From Gyrodactylus bullatarudis (lineage: Eukaryota; Platyhelminthes; Monogenea; Gyrodactylidea; Gyrodactylidae): a stretch of 60,564 nucleotides of DNA. Numbering within the stretch: position 1 is the first letter of the stretch; each line of letters begins with the position of its first letter. The translations under genes and the position numbers were made by a program. Location: positions 1-60,564 of the forward strand of contig SSNU01000250.1 in assembly GCA_012064415.1 (NCBI GenBank), read 5' to 3'. This document shows positions 11,692 through 21,235 of this stretch, piece after piece. The notes beneath the pieces were generated by a model. It ran no database searches and was not told where the DNA came from. It worked only from the letters and a program-made list of their open reading frames with translations.

Positions 11692-11745
11692 CGTACCACT
11701 GAAGAAGGCGTGTGAAGACAATCACCGTCGAAACGTTTGAATGAC
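11692..11745 (+). ncRNA. Hammerhead-like hairpin at the PLE 3' end
   Basis: The segment CACTGAAGA, then a stem GGCG(T)GTGA / TCACCGTC closed by loop AGACAA, then GAAACG. The CTGANGA ... GAAA arrangement with helix II between is the hammerhead ribozyme core, and PLEs are known to carry hammerhead motifs. Departures: A at the variable core position, an extra A before the stem, and no obvious helix I partner strand downstream. Treat it as a degenerate or relic ribozyme. Confidence 0.4.
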
Positions 11746-11994
11746 CATGGCTGAGAATTCTAATATTGACATAAGTTTTAATAAATTTTATTTTAAAACT
11801 AATTTTAGATCATCTTTCACTGATTCGGAAATTAATAATTTAATCATCTAAAATTGTCAATTTAAAGTAGAAACTTGTTCCAAAATACTGCATGAAGTAA
11901 AAAAATCTATTAATAAAAGTTTCTTTTAAAATCATAGAGTAAATTTTGCATGCAATCTCGGAAGGCCTTCACAATCTATTCTCGATCTTCATAT

Positions 11995-12912
11995 GGCTTG
12001 GTTCTATTGGTTTACTTCTCATAGAAGAAAACGTTTCTGCACAATCCAATATTCTTATACTTTCCCAAGCATCTTTGAGAAATTTAAGATCTTGAGACAT
12101 AGAATCTTGTCCCGTTTTCTATTGAAGAAGCGGTTTTTGAATGTTCCAATCAATGATCCATCTTTGAAAACATTACAATTCAATTCTAGTCTATTTTTAT
12201 GGCACTGGCCTCTTTGTCTAATTCGACCATCTCTGATAACTATCCTTGATGTTGCTGGAATCAGCTTAATCATATTGAAGATAGTATCATCAAGTTTTGT
12301 GTTGTTTTTTTAGCGGGACGAGCTTGCACTGAAGATTGTCTAAGTGAGCTTTGGGAAAAGAAAAAAACAGATTAGGAAATTTTTGCTAAATCAAAGTCAA
12401 ATTTAACTTCAAGATGATCTACTGGACTAATCACTTTGAGCGATTTAAAATGACAATCAGTTGTCATGACAAAGTAAGATCCACCTTGTCCGATTTTTTA
12501 GGCCCAATCCTAACTGTACCTTACCACAGGCTATAGTGAGCTTTGTCATGTCTATGATGTAAAAAAATCATCTGGAAGCCGAATATCTTTTGCAGGCTTA
12601 TCTAGGATGGATAAACGATTTCTGGTGATAAACTGCCTAGAACATTTGAACTCTGAGTACTCATATTCTTCAGCAATAGATTTGGCTTTATTGATTATCA
12701 GTAGCAGTAATCCAATAAAGCTTTTACAATTAAGAAATAACGGACCATTTTGGGCTGGGAGAACTTTTCTCAAGCTTGTACATCCCTTTTCAACTTGTAG
12801 AAGTAAGTCTTCGAAATGCCAAACTTCGCATGCACATATTTGAAATCAAAATTATTTCTGATTAAATCTGCAATCTCCTCACGCTCTTGGTTGTTATAAT
12901 GATTAGAATGCA
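11995..12912 (-). pseudogene. CENP-B/Tigger-like transposase remnant
   Basis: Starts with an ATG at 12912 reading MHSNHYNNQEREEIADL, then KFGISKTYFYKLKR, a helix-turn-helix of the type at the N-terminus of pogo/Tigger transposases. After a stop and frameshifts it continues with KSIAEEYEYSEFKCSRQFIT, which matches the second (CENP-B/Tc5) DNA-binding module in layout: an 'A-x-x-I-A-E' helix, then 'F-x-x-S-x-x-F'. Further frames (12273-12055, then a piece reading FLKDAWESIRILDCAETF) may be the decayed C-terminus. Several stops and shifts make it non-functional. It lies head-to-head with the plus-strand remnant at 13088, about 175 bp away. Confidence 0.45.
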
Positions 12913-13019
12913 TTGGTTTGAGTGATTTAATGAGAATAATCTCGAGATCAATTTATGACAAGCTTGCATAACACGATTACAACGAAGAACCAATCATATG
13001 AGAGATAAGTTTTTATTTT

Positions 13020-13045
13020 TAGCCAATCACAGTAGAGTATAAAAA
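13020..13045 (+). promoter_or_regulatory. CCAAT and TATA-like promoter elements
   Basis: AGCCAATCAC at about 13020 and GTATAAAAAAT at about 13035 lie 40-70 bp before the ATG at 13088; another CCAAT sits near 12983. The spacing fits a core promoter for the plus-strand transposase remnant and lies between the two divergent frames. Confidence 0.35.
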
Positions 13046-13087
13046 ATCTATTTAAATCTTAAGCACGTTATATGAAAAAATAAAAAA

Positions 13088-14066
13088 ATGCGTCAACGTA
13101 TAAAAATCGCCAAAAAAGTCATCATCCTTCGTCTTCACTGCAAAGGGTACTCAAAGGATTTTATCAGTTCCTTACTCGATATAACTACCCAAATAGTCAC
13201 TGGCACTATATAAAATACTGAAAGGTTAGCAGAAGAGGCCTTGAAGAAACGAGAGTATAATATGACTTCTAATCTACAGTCTCAAACAATAATAATCAGG
13301 GTTATTGACGATATCAATTATCTGAGGCGAAAAAGTGTTCCTGTTTCTCCCAGTAGAGTCAACAAGATTGCCAGGAAATTGCTCAAGTGGTTAGCCTCGT
13401 AGGTTACAAATGTTCAATTACCTTCAGTGCCAGAATAACCAAAAAAGCCAACGTGAAATTCAAAAAAGTAACTTCATCCAACTCAAATTTTTAGCTCTGT
13501 GGCACCGAAATTAAGGTCTTCACGGAGATAGAAGAATTTTTACAATGCTCTACCCAAAATCATCTGTTTCTATGAGTAAGACAATACCTAAAACATGGAT
13601 TAGGTGCCATGGGTACTAAAGGAGACTCCAGAGAAGAGTTTACAGCCCATATGCAAGTTTATTCTTATTTGTAACTAGCTTAATTTAATTTCTGATTAAT
13701 CTTTTATCATATCAGGCAAAACTGAAAAGGCTCTTAAGGAAAAACCCGGACCAGGTATACGGCAGTCTTGACAACAAGCGCTTCCGGAGGAAAAGGATCA
13801 TTGGTAAAAGCCGTAATCCAAGATGGCTTCCAAAAAATCAAGTTAAATTTATTCTCATGAATTTTTTTTCAAAGGTTATTAATTCAGAATTGCCTTTTGT
13901 TTATGAATCATCCAACAAGGCTTGGATGAACACAAGAATAACGTGGAAAATTCTTGAAAGTTTACACGAGAAGCTTGTGTTTGAGAACAGAGAAGAAATT
14001 CTATTCATGGATGGATTCTTTCCACAAGACAGCATTCCGTTTGTTCAGAGGCTTTTGAAGAAATAG
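13088..14066 (+). pseudogene. Transposase-like remnant, possibly pogo/Tc1 type
   Basis: The frame from 13088 reads MRQRIKIAKKVIILRL, then KGYSKDFISSLLDITTQIV, a helix-turn-helix layout, then after a stop RVIDDINYLRRKSVPVSPSR. Following several stops, the last open part (13857-14066, with upstream RKNPDQVYGSLDNKRFRRK) encodes NKAWMNTRITWKILESLHEK followed by REEILFMDGFFPQDSIP. The 'WMN ... W ... L-x-x-L ... ILF-x-D' order resembles the segment around the second catalytic aspartate of DDE_1 (pogo/Tigger) transposases. The assignment is by pattern only. A possible intron ends at the CAG before GCAAAACTGAAAAGG near 13718. Confidence 0.35.
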
Positions 14067-14415
14067 ATCAATTCTGATTTTTTGCTTTAAACATTTCATA
14101 TGATTAATTTAATTTTGAGAACGATTAGATAATCAGATTTTAAATTTACAGCTCTGTGTAATGTGTAGAAAATTCTATCGTTTAGCGTTATTTAACGTCA
14201 AGACTAAAAGTGCGTTTCATATAGATTAGATCTACCCTACGCGCGAAAGAGTCTAAATGCATCAGTGGTGCTTAGACATAAATTTGAACACTGCATAGTT
14301 GGTTAAAAAGGGGGAGGAATTTTCACGCGTTTTCAGGAATAAAATTCTTTCTCATAAGAATTTTTTGTTACGCATTAATTTTACTAATGTTCTTCCCTGT
14401 GATATACATATATGT

Positions 14416-14682
14416 GTTGTGACGAATTTGGATAATTTGCTAATTATGCATAATCTGCAAGATAAACCTTGACGAATATGAATAATAAAGAATTTAAGGG
14501 TGGATGGGGAATCAATCCATGCTTATATGTATGAAATAAATAAATTCTTTATTATTCATATTCGTCAAGGTTTATCTTCCAGATTATGCATAATTAGTAA
14601 AAACCTGATGAATTTGAATAAAATTATGCATAATCTGCAAGTTTTCCTGCTGAATTGGCAAATTATCCAAATTCGTCACAAC
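14416..14682. repeat. Small MITE with 6-bp target-site duplication
   Basis: Ends are GTTGTGACGAATTTGG and its complement. Inner arms around 14450-14497 and 14540-14587 are also complementary, so most of the 267 bp folds back. It is flanked on both sides by ATATGT (14410-14415 and 14683-14688). It sits at the inner edge of the right terminal repeat of the 10072-14892 element and is absent from the equivalent place in the left repeat, so it inserted later. Confidence 0.75.
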
Positions 14683-14892
14683 ATATGTATGAAATGACTG
14701 GCCTTTTTATACGTCTTCTATGCATGTAATGTAATTGAATAACTTGTATGCATAGCCGAGAAGGTAGTCTTTCAGGCATTGTAATGTGTTCTAAAATCAA
14801 ATACACGTAGACATAGGAAAACCTTATATAAAAAATGCCCAAAGGTCACGAGTGCACGAATATTTGATACACCAAAAATAGTTTTTACTGTA

Positions 14893-16734
14893 TTACAAAA
14901 ATCAATGAAATTACATCTCAATGCAGAGAAGGTAGATGAACTCAAGTCATAGAAGCAGCATGATTTATTTCAGAGGATTATAGTTAAATATGGGGATTTT
15001 GCATGAGTCAAAAAGTAAATTTCATTGATAAATTATTTTGTAAAAGTTACTAGAAATTTTAATTATTCAAGAATTTTAAATGACAAATAACTCTAAAAAG
15101 CTTTAATTATATTTCCGTAGCAGTATAAAGGCAACCATTAGTGTTTTTCTTTTGTATGACACTCAGCATTATTTCTACAGGCGGCTTCTGATAGGTAAGC
15201 TTAATGAAATAAAATTGAAATAAATATACTGATCAACTTCAGAAATGTTTTGAATAAGAAGAATTGCTCCAGAATATTCCTGTTAAAAAATATCAACATT
15301 AGACTTAATTCCAATTTCAATGTTTTGCATATCCTCTATACTGAGGTGACTCATACCATTAGTATGTCCTCTAGATAAACACCAAACACTAAATTTTTAA
15401 TTAACTTTGAATTAAAAGCTGGAAAGTGAGTAACGATAAATCAAAAAAACCGATTGAAAAATAAACTCAATCTTTTTGATTCACTGAAATTCAAAGTTCA
15501 AATACATACACCCTGGTATCTTTACTTGGAGGCATATACGTTGAACCGATAAATACCTTCTTCTTCTGTGATATTTACACCCTTTTTCTTCTTTAGATGA
15601 CATCCGATAAGTAAGTTTTATTTGAAAATAGACAAAAATATTTTTACGTTATCTTCATCCTGCTTAATTATGTTAATTGTTTTATCGGGAAAGGAACGAG
15701 TGTGGTTGTATACATGTTAGGTTATACTGACCATTGGCATTTAAAATACAATTTTAAACCTTCAAGTCCCAGAGATTTTTTTCATGATTTGAGTTAAATC
15801 TTTTGTGTATCCTATGGTTTGTGAATACGCGATTACGAATCTACAGTTGTTTTAATGCAATTATTTTTTGAAATAAAAAGATGATGCCAGTTGTTTTATA
15901 AATAAGGCCTTGATTTCGGGCATACTTATCAGTGTGATACATGTCATATAAATACGTTTTTGTGAAAATGAATACTCTTCTTTAGAGTAATCTATTAGAT
16001 TAATCAATTTTAAATTCAACAAGTGTGAGAGTGAGTCATGAGAAGTAAAAGAAAATGATAAATTCGCAAAATTGAGCTCCTTCAACTATTAACTTCTGAA
16101 TAGCGAGTAATAATCCTTCTTGGATGACTGATATCGTTTATTTTTGATCTTTTAATATATCATTGAGAATGTTCCACAAAGATATAATTAAGCCTTGAAG
16201 GGGAATATTTAATCAAATATTTTTTTGCTTTAGAGGGTCTCTAATGGGTGAGTTGAATCGAGCGCTTTTTTTATTTTAAACAGAAAGAAGATTATGCATG
16301 TTTAGCTACATCTTCAATGTGTAAAATATTTCCTCTCCAGCGAGCATTCAAGGTAAATTAATTGTGCAATCAGTGATTGCCAATCACTAATATTTCTCAA
16401 GTTTATTGAGATAAAATGAAAACGTTGAGAGCATTTGAGAAACTAAAAATAATGCTGAAAATAAGATAAATTAGCCAGAAAATAGTAGAGAAAGGTGTTC
16501 CTTCACGTTGGTTTAGAGCTGTTAGATATTCAATAAAATAAGAAGTTGCCATGTTATTTCACAAATAAACATCTCTATGTTGAGAATACTCATCAGTGAA
16601 AAATGCTATGTTACCGTGCAAACCCTGAAATTCATTGTGGTTTGTACTGGAATACATCATGTATAATTTTAATCATATTTGTGTATGCCATGGTGCATAA
16701 GACTTATAGGATTCAAAGTATCGTATACCATATG
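14893..16734 (+). other. Region with four tiny exon-like units
   Basis: No long frame. Four units have a pyrimidine-rich acceptor, a very short segment and a good donor: 15181-15194 (14 nt), 15597-15610 (14 nt), 16234-16247 (14 nt) and 16341-16352 (12 nt). Donors are GTAAGC, GTAAGT, GTGAGT and GTAAAT. Their meaning is discussed in the findings. No promoter or coding exon linked to them could be identified. Confidence 0.3.
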
Positions 16735-17195
16735 TAATAGACTTGGACGAAATTTTGCAAAATTACTTAAATCGCCCATCGATTTGAAAAAGCTAATCTT
16801 CAAGTATTTAAATTTAATCTCACCAAATTTCGCTTTAAAATACCTTTCCATGCTTCTGGAATAAGATAAACAAAATTGTCAAACTTTTTGAATTAAAAAC
16901 GTTTTTTGACCTATCAAAATTGTAAAATTCATGAAAAATAAGAGAAATTTCGTTTTGAGCTTTTGAAAAATCAATTTTACTGGGATTTAAGTCATTTTTT
17001 CAACTTTAAGTAAAGAAATAATGTGAATTCAAGTTGAAATTATAAATATAAAACAATAAAAAACGTTCTAAATTTGAAAATTCTACAATTTTGTTTAACT
17101 TATAGCTTTTCAGACGCATGGAAAGGTATTTTGAAGCGAAATTTGGTGGGATTATATTGAAATACTTGAAGATAAGTTTTTTCATATCGATGGGC

Positions 17196-19106
17196 GGCTA
17201 AACTAAAGATGAGCCTAACACCCTATAATTGTTAATATATCCCTTGTAAGTAGTTATGCAATATAAAAATATAATATAATTAATTAATATTTTAATAAAA
17301 AGCATTAAATACTCACATCAGAACCAATAAAATTACATTTAATACTCCAATATATGATTAAGTTATGTCATTGACTTTACTATTAAATTTTTTGAAAATG
17401 CTTCTGGTGTAAACAAAACATGTATTTTGAAGTGCTATTTTTTATTTAACTCAATAAAAGACAATAAAATTTTCACCAATTCGAAATTCATCATGCCCAA
17501 ACAAAACATATTCAATTATCCCCTAAGTGGAATATTCTTCGATAATGTTGAAAAACTAAATATTGTTAATTTAATGTCAAATCATAAAGATCACTTGGAA
17601 ACAATTCAAATGTGTCAGAGACTTGGATTAATAGCTACTAGCCGCAAGCATACTTGTGGAGAGATAATGAAGCTAAACAAAAATCCCAGGCGATCGACCA
17701 ATATGAGTTTTTCTGTAATAAGTTCAGGAAATTTGTTAGCATTCGAACTGGTAGGTTTTGTTAATTAATTATTTTCAGGAACATTCTTTGCTGGTTCAAG
17801 GTTCGCGATTGTCCAGATCCTTACCATAATTTATATGGTTCTAAAATCAGCTACGAATCTAGAATTAATTTGTGACATAGTCAAGATATCAGTGCCAACA
17901 GCCATAGACTGGACAAATTTTGTTCGGGACATCTTTGTTGAGCGATTCCTCAATCAAGATCTTGTCGTCGGTGGCTTTGCCAAAGAGGTACAAGTGGACG
18001 AAACTCATGTCGTGAGAAGAAAATATCACAAAGGCCGAGAATTTGCCACTCAAGTATGGATTTTCGGCGGCGTTGACGAAGATGGCAATATCTTCATGAA
18101 GATCGTTGAAGAGCGAGACAAATCAACTCTTCATGCGTTGGTTCGAAAGCATATTGCTCCAGGTTCGCATATAGTCAGTGATGAATGGAAAGGATATGCG
18201 GGCTTGGAGAAATACGGATACTCCAGGTCCACAGTGTGTCACAAGAAAGAATTTGTAAATAACGAGGGACTTAATACTAATAGAATTGAAGCCATTTGGG
18301 GAGCATTCAAACGAATGTTCAAGAATATAAGAAATAAGAGAGGAGATTTGATTGAATCTTATGTTTCTGAGTATCTTTTCAAACATTTTTACAAAGAGAA
18401 TAGGATGCAAGAGTTCCTGAGAATTATGCATCAACTATATCCTATAGAATAAATATTCTTAATTAACTTAAATGTTTTAAATATATACTTGATAAAATTT
18501 GAGTTAACTAGATGAAGATTGAACCATAGCTTAGTTCTGATTTCTTAACTTATCTCTAATATATGAACTGTATAAATTTTAAGTTGATTGAAATAGATAA
18601 CACATCTTAATCATGATTTGTAAACAGGCGCATGGTAATAATGGTATTGCAAAATAATGATAATTGTAAGTATTCAAAATAAATAATAAAGAGACGAATA
18701 CTAATGAGTTAACTTAAATAAAAAATAGCACTTCAAAATACATGTTTTGTTTACACCAGAAGCATTTTCAAAAAATTTAATAGTAAAGTCAATGACATAA
18801 CTTAATCATATATTGGAGTATTAAATGTAATTTTATTGGTATTTGAGGATCGAATATACTTGTGTTGGATTAAAACTGGCCTGTTTTCAAGTATTCAGAT
18901 GAACATTGATCTTGATCCAGGAATTATTGCTGAACTAGTTCTAAAAAGTTTGATGTAAATTCATGTTGTCAATAAATTAACTGATGTGAGTATTTAATGC
19001 TTTTTATTAAAATATTAATTAATTATATTATATTTTTATATTGCATAACTACTTACAAGGGATATATTAACAATTATAGGGTGTTAGGCTCATCTTTAGT
19101 TTAGCC
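17196..19106 (+). mobile_element. Merlin (IS1595-type) DNA transposon, nearly intact
   Basis: A 1,911-bp element with terminal repeats beginning GGCTAAACTAAAGATGAGCC. The left repeat runs to about 17436. The right one matches it in two blocks (18718-18840 and 18981-19106) separated by 140 bp (18841-18980) that the left repeat lacks. It encodes one transposase. Flanks compared with the unsplit foldback arm suggest only about 3 bp (GGC) duplicated, shorter than the 8-9 bp usual for Merlin. The element could be a recent arrival, since its repeats match almost perfectly by eye. Confidence 0.85.
17427..18452 (+). CDS. Merlin-family (DDE_Tnp_IS1595/ISXO2-like) transposase
   Basis: Catalyses cut-and-paste transposition of the surrounding element. 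The N-terminal part (17427-17768) covers the family's DNA-binding region, with MCQRLGLIATS and KHTCGEIMKLNKNPRRS. The same frame continues after a single TAA at 17766-17768 with GTFFAGSRFAIVQILTII and then the catalytic domain. Catalytic residues, numbered from the ATG at 17835: D55 in QVDETHVVRRKY, D116 in IVSDEWKGY, and E152 in NTNRIEAIWGAFKR, with 35 residues between the last two. The stop may be removed by splicing: TTATTTTCAG at 17769-17778 is a good acceptor, and a weak donor near 17722 would join VI(R) to TFFAG in frame. Otherwise it is a single nonsense mutation. No other lesion is visible. Confidence 0.85.
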
Positions 19107-19150
19107 GGCGATTTAAGTAATTTTGCAAAATTTCGTCCAAGTCTAATATG

Positions 19151-20146
19151 TAATTTGATTGCCTTGAATTTATTTCTCATGAAAATGCTTCATCGGATTC
19201 AAGATTTCATCAGGTGTCACTGAAAATTTTAAAGATAAACTGAGCGCTTATTTCCCTCCTTTTGGAATCCTTTTTTATTTTCTCATAGGATTACTCAATA
19301 TTTCCAGTTCAGCCTCACTAAGATTACTACTCTAGATAAAGCAAACAATCTAAATGCTCATTAAATTATAAATTATACTTAGCTTCAAGGTAAGTAACCA
19401 CAATTCACATGCAATCTCGTATATAAACTTTTTAAGTAACAATTTTGATTGAAGAAACCTAGATTCAATCGCATAAATTATTTTCTATTATTTTCAAACC
19501 ATAATGTGGATATGTGAAAGTTTACTTGTAATGAAAATTTACGTGATTCATTTTCATATGTGAAAAGAAATAACGAGGAAAGAAAAAAGGCCTGCACTCA
19601 ATAATTGTTAACACTTTCAGTTACTTTTACCCATGTTTTCCTCTCTCTTCTCTAGTTCCAAGAATAAGGAATGTTTAAAATATATTGGTTTGAATCACGT
19701 GCGATTTGGTATTTATCCAATTTTTATTCAAGTGTGTCAAGGAAGGGTGAGTCCGACAAGGATAACTCAATTTTTATTTTTTTTAATACATCGGAGATTT
19801 TCAACCAAACACTTGCTGATCACTCAAATAATAACCTAAACTCTAATTTCTATTAGCTCTGATTAAAGTTCAATTAATTTAACTGACTGTATCAAGATCC
19901 TTAATGTCTGATTTTAGATTGTCAGGATTTAGAGGTGAGTTACTTTAAAGTTTATAGATAAAGACAATTCCCTAAGAAAAATTTCACTAAATGTTAGTTA
20001 CTTGAAAATTTAATTAATTTTTCAATAGTTTATTTTATAAATAGCTTCCGTCGTAAATGCAATACACATAAGAAATACATCTCCATTTAACACTGTTTTT
20101 TGAAAGATCTCGAGAGCAAAGAATTTAGTTTTAAATGTCGTATTTT
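19151..20146 (+). other. Second part of the tiny-exon region
   Basis: Further exon-like units: 19383-19389 (7 nt, donor GTAAGT); 19656-19708, preceded by an exceptionally strong pyrimidine tract (TTTTCCTCTCTCTTCTCTAG) with donor GTATTT; 19733-19746 (14 nt, donor GTGAGT); and 19918-19934 (17 nt, donor GTGAGT). No frame stays open across them. The rest is AT-rich without features. Confidence 0.3.
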
Positions 20147-20263
20147 TTATTGGAGTGAAAAATAACTGACTTTAATATCTTTGATCGTGATTCCTTTTAA
20201 CAATTGTCTCCCATCTTCATTCATGTAGTCTAAACGTTCTGGATCGGATTGTGTTTTACTCAT
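20147..20263 (-). CDS. Short ORF or first coding exon, 38 residues
   Basis: A GC-richer minus-strand stretch beginning with ATG at 20263: MSKTQSDPERLDYMNEDGRQ, then LLKGITIKDIKV. Composition is strongly protein-like, charged and soluble. The frame runs to a stop at 20147. Alternatively a splice donor (AAA|GTCAGT, near 20170) could end a first exon there. No family is recognised. The sequence upstream contains a purine-rich run that could be a 5' leader. Confidence 0.3.
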   Translation of the reverse strand: MSKTQSDPERLDYMNEDGRQLLKGITIKDIKVSYFSLQ

Positions 20264-20990
20264 TGGTTTCGCCCGAGAATAGCATGTCTCCCCCTCTTCT
20301 CTGTACTCTGAATATTATGTTGAATGTTAAAGTTAATGCCAAAATGTCATAACTAGACCATCAAAAAAGTAGCAAATTCTTTGGCAAAAAGTAGCACCAA
20401 AATTGCTACAAGTAGCTAACTTAAATTTTGAAAAAGATGAGCGAATTTGATTGATAGCAAGTATAGTATGGATAGTATTATCTATTTAGAATTATTGACT
20501 GCCAATAAATGCAATCAAAATAGGCTGTTTTTTCAATACTGAAAAATGCAGTACACACGCGGCATTGACCAATGAAACTGATTCGTCTAACACGTCCCTG
20601 GTTTTATATCCATATATGGACATGGCAAATATACATTCCCCATAGACGGTGTATTGACCAATGAATTTATAGTAAATACATGTTGGCCAATCAGAAGGCG
20701 AGTAATATAATTTTCTTTGTGTTATCGACTAGAGATAAATTGATCTTTAAAAATTAAGTAGAAAAAGTAGCAAATTTGGTGCTCTAGCTATAACCAATGA
20801 GGAAAATCCCCTAATATATAAATTTTGTTGATATGAAGTTGGGAATCTATGGCTTTTACCTAAACCTCTATTTTTTCATCAAGAATTCGAATTTTTTAAA
20901 GATATTTTGGAAGCCCGCTTTTACAATTTGAAAAAAAAATTCTGAAACAAAAAGTTTTTAATGGTTATTTTTCAAATTTTGATTTGGCAC
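20264..20990. other. Intergenic DNA, nothing recognised
   Basis: Short GTAGCAAATT-type words recur at about 20370-20410 and 20770, but no element structure could be drawn from them. Confidence 0.4.
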
Positions 20991-21228
20991 CAATTAGCCA
21001 ATCAGAGGATTTTTAGCCAGTCAAGATGCCTGAAAATTTTAAATTTTTTCTTAACACTTTCATATTCTTTTTCTGATTTCTGATTCTTTTTCTTATTTAC
21101 TCTTTCTTTACTCTGATTGGATAAAATTTTTGGATATAATCTAATGAAAATATATAAATTGTAATTTTCGAATAACTTTACTAACCACGGGTGGAGTCCA
21201 TCGCCATCAAAACGTTTGGACTGAAATG
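20991..21228 (+). mobile_element. Penelope-like element 3' end, second copy
   Basis: Parallels the 3' sequence at about 11550-11745: CTCTGATTGGATAAAA, an AAATATATAAATTGTAA stretch, then a hairpin-like segment and AACGTTTGGACTG. The hammerhead-like core is more decayed here. No coding part remains. It abuts the Merlin fragment on the opposite strand. Confidence 0.45.
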
Positions 21229-21235
21229 AATGACA

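Larger units (their letters stand above)
10960..11830 (+). mobile_element. Penelope-like element 3' fragment
   Basis: Contains the GIY-YIG ORF (11100-11534) and about 300 bp of 3' sequence. The 3' part, from about 11550 to 11745, is paralleled at about 21040-21225, where the same order appears: CTGATTGGA, a TATAAAT stretch, then a hairpin and AACGTTTG. The reverse transcriptase is absent, so the copy is 5'-truncated. The 5' limit is uncertain; coding similarity starts near 11080. Confidence 0.6.
10072..14892. mobile_element. 4.8-kb pogo/Tc1-mariner-like element with long terminal inverted repeats
   Basis: The ends are TA-CAGTAAAAA and TTTTTACTG-TA. The inverted repeats extend about 200 bp (10074-10292 and about 14689-14890), with shared landmarks such as GTGCACTCGTGA and AGGCCAGTCATTTCAT. 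A TA flank next to CAGT is the signature of Tc1/mariner/pogo-superfamily insertion. The interior is composite: a PLE 3' fragment (about 10960-11830), a minus-strand CENP-B/Tigger-like remnant, a plus-strand transposase-like remnant, and a MITE inserted at the inner end of the right repeat. Whether the plus- or minus-strand remnant is the element's own transposase is undecided. The repeats differ by scattered substitutions and small indels, so the insertion is old. Confidence 0.75.
16735..19150. repeat. Foldback element split by a Merlin transposon
   Basis: The left arm (from about 16735, including GACTTGGACGAAATTTTGC and CCATGCTTCTGGAATAAG) is complementary to 17050-17195. The complementarity resumes after the inserted transposon at 19107-19150, where GCAAAATTTCGTCCAAGTC completes the right arm. 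Removing 17196-19106 restores a simple inverted repeat of about 500 bp centred near 16990. This gives the insertion order directly: foldback first, Merlin second. Confidence 0.8.

Noticed and set aside
15181..16352. The tiny exons as a coding micro-exon gene
   Set aside because: Joining the units gives stops in all frames within about 30 nt, so coding use is not supported; kept only as a splice-signal observation.
18123..18434. 103-residue minus-strand ORF
   Set aside because: Antisense shadow of the Merlin transposase.
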